The position numbers were made by a program, and so were the translations under genes. 9,562 nucleotides of DNA from Paludibacter sp. (lineage in GTDB: Bacteria > Bacteroidota > Bacteroidia > Bacteroidales > Paludibacteraceae), in assembly GCA_030655595.1 (NCBI GenBank), contig JAUSNQ010000123.1:1-9562 (forward strand). The letters run 5' to 3'. Below are positions 1-6,719 of the stretch, piece after piece. The notes below the pieces were generated by a model. The model was not told the origin of the DNA. It ran no database searches and saw only the letters and a program-made list of their open reading frames with translations. Position 1 is the stretch's first letter. Each line of letters starts with the position of its first letter.

Positions 1-128
1 CCTGCTTCTTTTGCTAACTGACTTTGGGTTTTGTTTGCCTGCAACCGCTTCTGTTTTACAAACTGACCTATTGTCTGCACGATCGATGCATCAGTCATTG
101 AAATCCAGTTTGTATTGGTTTTTGCCAT
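1..128 (-). CDS. XRE/HipB-like helix-turn-helix regulator, partial (N-terminal part only)
   Basis: The minus strand reads in frame from ATG at 128-126 to the window edge, giving 42 complete codons. The segment IVQTIGQFVKQKRLQANKTQ followed by SQLAKEAG matches the first helices of an XRE-type (HTH_3) DNA-binding domain: an amphipathic helix, then the T-Q-x-x-L-A-x-x-A-G core of helices 2 and 3. Proteins starting this way in Bacteroidales are small repressors, often encoded next to a HipA-like kinase as the antitoxin partner. That partner would lie to the left of this window and cannot be seen, so the toxin-antitoxin role is inference only. A well-formed promoter stands 42 bases upstream of the start. 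The C-terminal part is missing because of the window edge, not because of a mutation. Confidence 0.8.
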   Translation of the reverse strand, partial: MAKTNTNWISMTDASIVQTIGQFVKQKRLQANKTQSQLAKEA

Positions 129-169
129 AATTAACCGTTTAAATAATGGTTTATATTGGTATTTTCCAA

Positions 170-199
170 CAAAGATAAGTTGTTTTTAGAAACAAACAA
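170..199 (-). promoter_or_regulatory. Bacteroidota-type promoter of the XRE gene
   Basis: On the minus strand TATCTTTG (177-170) is a perfect TAnnTTTG -7 box, and TTG (199-197) lies 19 bases upstream as a -33 element. It faces the regulator gene starting at 128, leaving a leader of about 35 bases. Confidence 0.6.
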
Positions 200-235
200 T
201 AGAATATAGTTGAAATTTAATTGAAATCCAAGAAA

Positions 236-448
236 CTAACTTATCTCTTTCCACCTCTCCACTTTCACATCCCACTTAATACCTGCATTGGCAGGACTTG
301 TTGAAGGGAGACTAAGAACACGTATATGCCGCAATTCACCCACATATTTCTTAAACAACTTATAAGCTTTGTCTCCATTACAAGCAATCGTTTTGTTAAC
401 CGATTGGACAATAGCTTTCTTGGCTGATATTGATACACATACATTATT
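236..448 (-). pseudogene. C-terminal remnant of a DNA-deoxyinosine (hypoxanthine) glycosylase
   Basis: No start codon leads into this stretch, but the minus strand stays open from the stop at 502-500 to TAG at 238-236. The end of the frame translates as ACNGDKAYKLFKKYV, GELRHIRVLSLPSTSPANAG and IKWDVKVERWKEIS. The N-G-x-K-A-Y-x-L-F block and LPSTSPANA are the C-terminal signatures of the family 6 uracil/hypoxanthine-DNA glycosylases, repair enzymes that excise deaminated adenine. These proteins are usually about 160 residues, and only the last 60 to 70 are recognisable here. The N-terminal catalytic part is absent, and upstream residues become low-complexity lysine/asparagine codons before the in-frame stop. 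The remnant lies just beyond the terminator of the tRNA operon, so an insertion or deletion next to the tRNA genes may have removed the 5' part. The family call rests on motif recognition; the exact break point is uncertain. Confidence 0.7.
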
Positions 449-639
449 TGAAATTTTCTTTTTTCTAATGGTGTTAGACTTTTTATAAAAAATTATTTTT
501 CAAATGTATGAAAAACAATTAACATCTCGGAAAGAAAATTCACTTTTCATAGAAGCATGGTATCATGCAGGGATTAACGTGGACTTGGGAATTGTGGTAG
601 GAGGAAATCGAAAAGGAAGTTTGTTACTGCTATGCTACA

Positions 640-690
640 ACAGAAAAGAAAAACCTCCGTAACTTCTCAATAAAAAGAAAGTTACAGAGG
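640..690 (-). terminator. Rho-independent terminator of the tRNA operon
   Basis: On the minus strand CCTCTGTAACTT (690-679) pairs with AAGTTACGGAGG (665-654) over 12 positions, one of them a G-U wobble, with a 13-base loop. The T-rich run TTTTTCTTTTCTGT follows at 653-640. It lies just after tRNA-Leu and ends the minus-strand tRNA transcript. Confidence 0.9.
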
Positions 691-697
691 TTAATCG

Positions 698-780
698 TAC
701 CCGAAGCGGGACTTGAACCCGCACAGCCGTGAGGCCAAAGGATTTTAAGTCCTTCGTGTCTACCATTCCACCATCCGGGC
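698..780 (-). tRNA. tRNA-Leu (anticodon TAA)
   Basis: The minus strand from 780 to 698 folds as an 83-base class II tRNA. The acceptor arm is GCCCGGA paired with TTCGGGT, with A as discriminator base. The anticodon stem AAGGA/TCCTT encloses the loop CTTAAAA, giving anticodon TAA at 747-745. A variable arm with CTCACGG follows, then a T-arm containing GGTTCAAGTCC. The length and long variable arm fit leucine. The 3' CCA is not encoded. It is the second tRNA of the operon, 20 bases after tRNA-Gly and 7 bases before the terminator stem. Confidence 0.95.
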
Positions 781-800
781 AGGAATGACTCCTGAGAGAG

Positions 801-873
<73 letters not shown>

Positions 874-952
874 GTTGTATAAACTTTTCTAACTTAATCT
901 CAGTTGGTAGAGCACCATCGTGTCTATGTTCTGGCAACTGAGCTATTTTCGC
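874..952 (-). repeat. tRNA-derived 79-bp tandem repeat, unit A
   Basis: This unit sits directly upstream of tRNA-Gly in the transcribed leader. Read on the minus strand it begins with the first 18 bases of tRNA-Gly (952-935, GCGAAAATAGCTCAGTTG). It then carries a 9-base match to tRNA-Leu (TAGACACGA, 926-918). Next is a 17-base perfect inverted copy of tRNA-Gly nucleotides 11-27 (915-899), and the unit ends in an AT-rich spacer. CTCAGTTG and its inverted partner can pair over 8 bp. There is no T-arm or anticodon arm, so it is not itself a tRNA gene. Confidence 0.9.
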
Positions 953-1031
953 ATTATATAAACTATGCTAACTTCAACTCAGTTGGTAGAGCACCATCGT
1001 GTCTATTTTCTGGCAACTGAGCTATTTTCGC
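953..1031 (-). repeat. tRNA-derived 79-bp tandem repeat, unit B
   Basis: This is the second copy of the 79-base unit, identical to unit A over most of its length. It differs mainly in the AT-rich spacer (953-977) and at one base near 1007. It has the same parts: tRNA-Gly 5' end at 1031-1014, tRNA-Leu-like nonamer at 1005-997, and inverted tRNA-Gly D-arm region at 994-978. The spacers have drifted while the tRNA-like parts have not. That is what selection or gene conversion with the tRNA gene would produce, but two copies are too few to decide. Confidence 0.9.
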
Positions 1032-1071
1032 AGTTTATTAAAAAAACGTCTGCACTTCTGCAAAGCGGCTG

Positions 1072-1103
1072 CAAATATAGTAAGTTTTTTTTATTATTCG
1101 AAA
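1072..1103 (-). promoter_or_regulatory. Promoter of the tRNA-Gly/tRNA-Leu operon
   Basis: TATATTTG on the minus strand (1079-1072) is a perfect TAnnTTTG -7 box. TTTCG (1103-1099) lies 19 bases upstream as an imperfect -33 element. Transcription would start near 1065 and run through both 79-bp repeats before reaching tRNA-Gly. Confidence 0.55.
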
Positions 1104-1344
1104 TGTCTGGATAAAAAATCAGGACAATTGCCGGATTTTCTGAATAGCTGTTTGTTTTAACAATAAATTTCATGAAATGTCGTTTTAGGTCTAAATAATT
1201 TTCAACTTCAGGTTTTCATTAATCAATCATCATACACCCAAAATCTATCATTACATGTCTATGAATAAATAAATACGCGAGAAAGATCATTTCAACTGAT
1301 TATTTTTTAATCAACATAATCTCAAACATTTATTCAATACTGAC
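1104..1344. other. Intergenic region upstream of the PorU-like gene
   Basis: This AT-rich spacer must hold the promoter of the gene starting at 1345, but I see no clean plus-strand TTTG/TAnnTTTG pair. There are stops in all frames and no RNA gene or terminator that I can recognise. A 12-bp perfect palindrome, ATTTCATGAAAT, is at 1167-1178. It is short enough to be chance. Confidence 0.5.
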
Positions 1345-4300
1345 ATGAAAATTAAAAATGCCCTTCTCTTTTGTCTTGTGTTCCTGAACTCATTCATAAT
1401 GAGCGCACAGGAGTCAATGATTGATTCAGACCATCTGAACCAAAGCACTTCAGGAACACTTCATTCCTACGTTGCAAACTCAGTTTTATCTCAAGGTACG
1501 TTTTACAAAATTAAAATCATCGACACCGGAGTCTACAAGCTCACTTTCGAGGATTTGACTTCTATGGGAATTGATCCTGAAAATGTTCGTATTTTTGGTT
1601 ATGGCGGGGCATTGCTCGAACAAAATTTCTCACTGTCTATGATTGATGATTTACCGGAAACAGCCATCTGGATGGAAAAAGGAACTGATGGGGTTTTTAA
1701 TGCCGGTGATTATATCTTGTTCTACGCTCAGGGCACCACCCGCTGGTCGTACAACACAAACAAATCGATGTTTACACACATTGGCAACTCTTATTCCAAC
1801 GCGGGATATTATTTTGTAACATCGGATGCGGGAACCGGAAAGAAAATTCAAGATAAACCGATTGAACTACCGGCCGATCCGACAATAAATCCTGTCACCG
1901 AATTTACGGATTATCAGGTGCATGAAAGAGATCTTATCAATTTTGTGAGTGCCGGCAAAGAATTTTATGGCGAGACTTTTAATAGCGGAAATAATCATAA
2001 ATTCATATTTAATTTTCCAAATCCTGTACTAACAGAGAACGCTGTGAAGGTAAATTTAGATGTTGCAGCCACATCCCCTTCAACATCATCATTCATCATC
2101 AACTTAAATGCCTCGCAGCACAAAACATTAACCGTTGCTCCGCAAAATTCTTATGATCCTTACGAGAGAGCAAAAAGAACCGCGGGCATCTTCACTTTCA
2201 CCTCGCAAAATGATTTATTCGAATTTAATCTGACCTATTCAATGCCTGCTCCAGCATCAATTGGGTATTTGAATTATCTGGAAGTCAACGCCCGCCGTCA
2301 ATTGACCATGAGCGGGTCGGTAATGCAATTTCAGAATGTTGATTATTTAGGATTGAATAGCTATAATCAATATATGTTGAGCAGCGACAATCAGCAGGTG
2401 CAAATATGGGACATCACCGATCAGCAGCATATCAACAAAATAATCACCGAAGATATTGGTGGCAAAATGAGTTTTGTCGATGACGGCAATGATGTGAAAC
2501 ATTACCTGGCGATTGATCCGACAGCTGCTTCGGCATTTCCAACACCTGAGATAATTGGAGCAATCCCCAATCAAAACATCCATGCCATTCCGCAAACCGA
2601 TATGGTCATTATTACGCACTCCGATTTTCTGACGCAGGCTGAAACGCTGGCGCAGGCGCACCGGCAAAAGGATAATATGACGGTAACGGTTGTAACCACC
2701 GAACAGGTGTACAATGAATTTTCATCGGGCACTCCTGATGCCACAGCTTATCGCCGGATCATGAAAATGTTTTATGACCGTTCCACAACTTCAGGAAACA
2801 CAGCCGATTTGCCTAAATACTTGTTACTTTTCGGGAGAGGAAGTTTCGACAACAGAAAAATCTTAGCCGATTCGGGCGACAACCTGATACTTACCTATCA
2901 AGCCGACAATTCTCTAATTGAAACTCTTGCCTATACAACAGATGATTATTTCACCTTTCTGGAGGATAGCGAAGGTCTGCAAGTGCCGGTACACTCCATG
3001 GACATTGCCGTAGGAAGATTTCCTGTCACAACCGTTCAGCAGGCTACCGATGTTGTTAACAAAACCATTAACTACATGAATAATACCGGTAGAGGTAAAT
3101 GGAAAAGCGAGCTTTGCTTTCTGGGTGACGATCGCGATTATAACACCCACATGAAGATGGCCGACAGCATTGCTTCTTACATGAACAATAAACACAAATC
3201 GTATCGCACCAACAAAATCTATTTTGATGCCTTCAAAAAAGATAGTACTGAAATCGAAGGCAGGTATCCGTCAGCCAAAGACAGTCTGTTGCATGCTTTG
3301 CAAAAGGGATTGTTTCTGCTGAATTATACAGGACATGGAAGCAGTCAGTTTTGGGCCAACGAACAAATCCTGACAAACACTGATATTACAGGACTGACAA
3401 ACGAGCATTTACCCCTCTGGATTGGGGCAACTTCTGAATTTGTAAGATTTGACAAAGAAGCTGTTTCTGCAGGAGAGAATGCTCTTTTAAACCCTGTCGG
3501 GGGAGGAATTGGGGTCTTTTCAGCAGCACGGCTCTCGTATGCTTCTCAAAATTTCAACCTGAATAATACGCTTATTCAGCACCTATTCAAAAAAGAAAAC
3601 GGACAACATTTACGGATCGGAGAAGCGATAAGAAAAGTAAAAAATAATTTAGGCCCGGAAATCAACAAACTTGCATTTATTTACTTGGGAGATCCTGCCA
3701 TAAAACTCAATTATGCTGACTATTATCAAATTAGCACAAACAAGATAAATGAAAACAGCAGTTTTGGGAATGACACATTAAAAGCAAACACAACAAATAC
3801 AATCCAAGGCAGCATTGTAGATGATAACTTCAACAAAATAACTGATTTTAACGGGACATTACAACTTAGCCTGTACGGTAAATCGCAGACTATCAATACA
3901 CTGAGAAACAGTAATTTTTTCAACGAGCCGGCTTTTGTATACAATGATCGTCCTATTGTTTTATTTTCTGGCGAAGTACCTGTTGTAAATGGAGAGTTTT
4001 CTTACACATTCGTCATGCCAAAGGATATTGACGAAGATTATGGTATCGGCAGAATCAATTATTATGCGCAGGATGACACAAATGATTTTGAAGCGCAGGG
4101 TTATTTTGAAGAATTTATTGTCGGAGGCACTGATAACACCGCCGACATTACTCCTCCGAATGCAAATGATTTATCTTCGGAAATCAAGGTAACAAACTAC
4201 CCAAATCCGGCAAGCGATCAAATGTATTTCGCTATCAACCATTTCGATAATATCGTGAGTTGCTCAATTGACATATTTGATGTATCGGGAAGGAATATAT

Positions 4301-4458
4301 GCACAATTTCGTCAACAGCACAAGATAAAATCTTCTGGGATCTGACGTCGAACAATGGGCAAAAAATAATTGCCGGAATTTATTTTTATCGGGCAAAAAT
4401 TAAAACAACTGATAAAGAAATTTATACAACAGCAAATAGAATCGTTATCACGGATTAG
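1345..4458 (+). CDS. PorU-like C25-family protein of the type IX secretion system, catalytic Cys apparently replaced by Ser
   Basis: This 1037-residue exported protein has a signal peptide (about 1-21, hydrophobic core ALLFCLVFLNSFIMSA). Its N-terminal region has the typical PorU opening (FYKIKIIDTGVYKLTFEDL, then NVRIFGYGGALL). A gingipain-type peptidase C25 domain spans about 419-790, with beta-rich sequence after it and a type A C-terminal sorting domain from about 948 (YPNPASD at 952-958, then DVSGR and AGIYFYRA). PorU is the outer-membrane sortase that removes sorting domains from type IX cargo and attaches the cargo to anionic lipopolysaccharide. The catalytic His is present (NYTGHG, His664). 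The equivalent of the catalytic Cys, 33 residues later as in RgpB (His211/Cys244), is Ser697: the block reads ATSEFVRFD where active members have AT/SCDFTRFD. The codon is TCT, one base from TGT. Cysteine-protease activity is therefore doubtful. No porV-like gene adjoins, and a terminator follows at once. It may be an inactive paralogue, a degraded porU, or a form working with serine. Confidence 0.85.
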   Translation: MKIKNALLFCLVFLNSFIMSAQESMIDSDHLNQSTSGTLHSYVANSVLSQGTFYKIKIIDTGVYKLTFEDLTSMGIDPENVRIFGYGGALLEQNFSLSMIDDLPETAIWMEKGTDGVFNAGDYILFYAQGTTRWSYNTNKSMFTHIGNSYSNAGYYFVTSDAGTGKKIQDKPIELPADPTINPVTEFTDYQVHERDLINFVSAGKEFYGETFNSGNNHKFIFNFPNPVLTENAVKVNLDVAATSPSTSSFIINLNASQHKTLTVAPQNSYDPYERAKRTAGIFTFTSQNDLFEFNLTYSMPAPASIGYLNYLEVNARRQLTMSGSVMQFQNVDYLGLNSYNQYMLSSDNQQVQIWDITDQQHINKIITEDIGGKMSFVDDGNDVKHYLAIDPTAASAFPTPEIIGAIPNQNIHAIPQTDMVIITHSDFLTQAETLAQAHRQKDNMTVTVVTTEQVYNEFSSGTPDATAYRRIMKMFYDRSTTSGNTADLPKYLLLFGRGSFDNRKILADSGDNLILTYQADNSLIETLAYTTDDYFTFLEDSEGLQVPVHSMDIAVGRFPVTTVQQATDVVNKTINYMNNTGRGKWKSELCFLGDDRDYNTHMKMADSIASYMNNKHKSYRTNKIYFDAFKKDSTEIEGRYPSAKDSLLHALQKGLFLLNYTGHGSSQFWANEQILTNTDITGLTNEHLPLWIGATSEFVRFDKEAVSAGENALLNPVGGGIGVFSAARLSYASQNFNLNNTLIQHLFKKENGQHLRIGEAIRKVKNNLGPEINKLAFIYLGDPAIKLNYADYYQISTNKINENSSFGNDTLKANTTNTIQGSIVDDNFNKITDFNGTLQLSLYGKSQTINTLRNSNFFNEPAFVYNDRPIVLFSGEVPVVNGEFSYTFVMPKDIDEDYGIGRINYYAQDDTNDFEAQGYFEEFIVGGTDNTADITPPNANDLSSEIKVTNYPNPASDQMYFAINHFDNIVSCSIDIFDVSGRNICTISSTAQDKIFWDLTSNNGQKIIAGIYFYRAKIKTTDKEIYTTANRIVITD

Positions 4459-4484
4459 TAGATCTCTTAACAGTTTACCATTCA

Positions 4485-4520
4485 AAAAAAAGCGGAAAAA
4501 TTAAATCTTCCGCTTTTTTT
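4485..4520. terminator. Bidirectional rho-independent terminator
   Basis: AAAAAAAGCGGAA (4485-4497) and TTCCGCTTTTTTT (4508-4520) form a perfect inverted repeat with a 10-base loop. Each arm ends in a run of A or T, so a U-tract results in either direction. It lies between the convergent gene ends at 4458 and 4535 and serves both. Confidence 0.92.
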
Positions 4521-4534
4521 ATTCCTTTGATTCG

Positions 4535-4732
4535 TTAGTCTAAGCTTACGAATAATTCACCTTCAACTTCATTGAAGTTCAGTTTTCCTTCGCGCGCCAA
4601 CCAACCTAAAGCTAAGTTCAAGTCCTTTTCTGTTAGTTTTGTCGCTTTCTTAACAGCTTTAACGTTCTGTTCGCCGTTTTCCAACGCCTGCCAAATTAAG
4701 CCGGCATTGCTTCCAATTTTCTCTTTAATCAT
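4535..4732 (-). CDS. Small winged-helix protein (DUF2582 type)
   Basis: This 65-residue protein reads as one winged helix-turn-helix domain. A first helix (NAGLIWQALE) is followed by helices 2 and 3 (NVKAVKKATKLTEKDLNLALGWLAREGKL) and a two-strand wing (LNFNEVEGELFVSLD). This layout, with L-G-W-L-A-R-E-G-K-L near the middle, matches the short winged-helix proteins of Pfam family DUF2582 that are widespread in Bacteroidota. Their targets are not known to me. The whole protein is the domain, so there is no effector part. It is transcribed alone: it has a TATCTTTG box upstream and a strong terminator downstream. The ATG at 4732 is the only start that includes the first helix. Confidence 0.8.
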   Translation of the reverse strand: MIKEKIGSNAGLIWQALENGEQNVKAVKKATKLTEKDLNLALGWLAREGKLNFNEVEGELFVSLD

Positions 4733-4772
4733 AATTTTAATTGTGTAAAGTGAAATTTAAACAACTTCGGCA

Positions 4773-4802
4773 CAAAGATAATAAAATATGTTATACAACA
4801 CA
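4773..4802 (-). promoter_or_regulatory. Promoter of the winged-helix gene
   Basis: TATCTTTG on the minus strand (4780-4773) is a perfect -7 box of the Bacteroidota type. The -33 region is weak: TGTG at 4802-4799, 18 bases upstream, is the best placed element. The box is 40 bases upstream of the ATG. Confidence 0.5.
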
Positions 4803-4842
4803 TATATTAGGCATTCAGCAAGATAATTGCATATAAAGCGCA

Positions 4843-6642
4843 CTATACAGCATACATTTCGTCAATCAAAACCTTGTATCTTTGTAAAATTACAGTCCTT
4901 TTTAACTTGAGCGTGTTAGTCAATTCTCCTGTTTGTATGCTGAAAGGCTTCGAAATCAAAGTGAATTTCTTGATTAATTCGTAATTTGCCATGCCTGCTT
5001 GCATGCGCAAAATTCGTTGCGCCATATACTCATAAATCTTTGGATTGGCCAATAAATCATCGGCATCCTTATATTCGATATTGAATTTAGCAGCATAGCT
5101 TTCCAAGTCGGGCAACGAAGGCGCAATGATGGCGCTCACGTAGGGCCGCTCATCTCCTATGACAGCTACCTGATCGATGTATTTATCCAAAATAAGCCTG
5201 GTTTCGATCTCTTGAGGGGCAATGTATTTTCCGTACGATGTTTTGAACAAATCTTTAATCCTGTCGGTCAAAATGATGCTGTTACCTCTTATATAACCTG
5301 CATCTCCTGTTTTGAAAAAACCGTCTTCGGTAAATGCAGCCGCATTGGCTTCTGGACTACGATAATATCCGGAGAAAATCGTTTTGCCCTTTAACAAAAT
5401 TTCATTGTCGACACCAATCTTCACTTCCAAATCAGGTATTATCTTACCCACCGTTCCAAATTCATAACCTGTTCTATCGAAGAAACTGACTGAAGCCGTA
5501 CTCTCGGTCAATCCATAGCCATAAGTAATGGGCACACCCATACTTCTTAGAAAAATATTAATTTCATCCGACAGCTTTGCCCCTGCAACAGGAAACAAAA
5601 CAGCATTTTCAATGCCGATGGTCTTTTTCACTTTGGAATAAATCAACTTATCGGCTATTATATATCTCAATCTGAGTCCGAGCGAAGGTGTCTTACCTAA
5701 CCTTAAATAATCGATATTGTATTTTTTACCTGTTGCCAGCGCCCAGCTGACCATACCTTGTTTGAAAGGAGGCATCTTGGAAATATTATCCTGTACCGCT
5801 GCATACACTTTCTCCCAAAAACGGGGCACGGCACACATCATGGTAGGTCTGACCTGTTTAATGGCATCGGTAATTTCTATCGGACGCAGATTGATGTATA
5901 TAAGGACTCCTTGTGCGACACAAAGGTAGCACCACATGCGCTCAAACACGTGCGACAAGGGTAAAAAAGCGATTGAAGTATCTTTATCTGTCATCTCGGG
6001 AATACGAATGGCATGAATACGAACTGCTTCGTTCAGACAGGAATGCGGCAACATGACGCCCTTGGGATTGCCTGTTGTCCCGGAAGTATATAAAATACAG
6101 GCTAAATCGGTGTCATGTGCTTCATTTCTGCGACTCTGTACTTCAAAATGTCGATTCGACTTGTCGCCTTGTACCAATAAATCATGAAAATACATCGAGT
6201 TTTCGCCAACCAACTCAACGGTGTCATCAAAAACAATCAACTTCTTGAGGTGATGCGAGTGACTTAGAACCGACAAGGCAATTTCATATTGTTGTTGATC
6301 TCCAACAAATAAAATGGCAATTTCCGAATCGTTGATGATAAATTCAACCTGAGATGCTGTAGATGTCGCGTACATAGGTACAACAACCGCTCGATTGGAA
6401 AACAGGGCATAATCTACTATGAGATTTTCAGCCATGTTGTTTGAAAACTGACCAACTCGGTCGCCTTCATTGACGCCTAATTCCAAAAGCGCTTTAGCAA
6501 TTGAACAAACCTGCTCGGAGAAAGATTTCCAACTGATTCCCGTCCAATCGTCTTGTATATTTTTACGGTGATTTAATGCAATCTTATCACCGTATTTCCT
6601 TGCCTGAGCATGGATTAAATCCCCAAAGTGTAGTGTTTCCAT
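4843..6642 (-). CDS. fadD: Long-chain fatty acid-CoA ligase (AMP-forming)
   Basis: This 599-residue enzyme of the ANL adenylate-forming superfamily joins free fatty acids to CoA through an acyl-AMP intermediate. The ATP-binding motif YTSGTTGNPKGV is at 185-196 and LSHVFER at 229-235. The adenine-binding motif YGYGLTE is at 374-380. TGD (445-447) is followed by the hinge region LTDRIKDLFKTSYGKYIAPQEIE (458-480). A candidate catalytic lysine of the mobile C-terminal domain lies in GELTNTLKLKR (Lys579). The length of about 600 residues and the GKYIAPQEIE block fit the long-chain (FAA1-like) branch rather than acetyl-CoA synthetase. No membrane segment is evident. It has its own promoter in the 77-base gap after rnc, so it need not be cotranscribed with acpP-fabF-rnc although it shares their lipid theme. 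The start ATG at 6642 is the first in frame and begins the conserved N-terminus. Chain-length preference cannot be read from the sequence. The symbol is used in the general sense for this family. Confidence 0.9.
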   Translation of the reverse strand: METLHFGDLIHAQARKYGDKIALNHRKNIQDDWTGISWKSFSEQVCSIAKALLELGVNEGDRVGQFSNNMAENLIVDYALFSNRAVVVPMYATSTASQVEFIINDSEIAILFVGDQQQYEIALSVLSHSHHLKKLIVFDDTVELVGENSMYFHDLLVQGDKSNRHFEVQSRRNEAHDTDLACILYTSGTTGNPKGVMLPHSCLNEAVRIHAIRIPEMTDKDTSIAFLPLSHVFERMWCYLCVAQGVLIYINLRPIEITDAIKQVRPTMMCAVPRFWEKVYAAVQDNISKMPPFKQGMVSWALATGKKYNIDYLRLGKTPSLGLRLRYIIADKLIYSKVKKTIGIENAVLFPVAGAKLSDEINIFLRSMGVPITYGYGLTESTASVSFFDRTGYEFGTVGKIIPDLEVKIGVDNEILLKGKTIFSGYYRSPEANAAAFTEDGFFKTGDAGYIRGNSIILTDRIKDLFKTSYGKYIAPQEIETRLILDKYIDQVAVIGDERPYVSAIIAPSLPDLESYAAKFNIEYKDADDLLANPKIYEYMAQRILRMQAGMANYELIKKFTLISKPFSIQTGELTNTLKLKRTVILQRYKVLIDEMYAV

Positions 6643-6669
6643 GTGTGAGATTTTTAGTTTTTCTTTTCA

Positions 6670-6699
6670 CAAAGATAAAAATTTTGCGAAAAATACAAA
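6670..6699 (-). promoter_or_regulatory. Promoter of the acyl-CoA ligase gene
   Basis: TTTG (6699-6696), an 18-base spacer and TATCTTTG (6677-6670) form a near-ideal Bacteroidota promoter on the minus strand, 27 bases before the ATG. It lies between the rnc stop and the ligase start, showing that the ligase can be transcribed independently. Confidence 0.72.
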
Positions 6700-6719
6700 G
6701 CAGAAATAAAAAAATGTCG

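Noticed and set aside
504..662. A 52-codon plus-strand open frame (ATG at 504, TAA at 660-662).
   Set aside because: I recognise no family, there is no visible ribosome site, and its 3' end runs into the tRNA operon terminator. It is as likely to be chance as a gene; a homology search with conservation of the frame would change this.
874..1031. The two repeat units as additional tRNA genes or a CRISPR array.
   Set aside because: They have no anticodon or T-arm, so they are not tRNAs. Two near-identical units with no unique spacers of regular length are not a CRISPR array.
1167..1178. Perfect palindrome ATTTCATGAAAT upstream of the PorU-like gene.
   Set aside because: A 12-bp palindrome is expected about twice by chance in a window of this size, and no regulator is linked to it.
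3989..4192. A 67-codon plus-strand open frame inside the PorU-like gene.
   Set aside because: It is an out-of-frame shadow of a well-supported coding sequence.
4786..4805. ATATGT/ACATAT inverted repeat downstream of the acyl-CoA ligase gene as its terminator.
   Set aside because: The stem is only 6 bp and all but two pairs are A-T, the T-run is interrupted, and it overlaps the promoter of the next gene; too weak to call.
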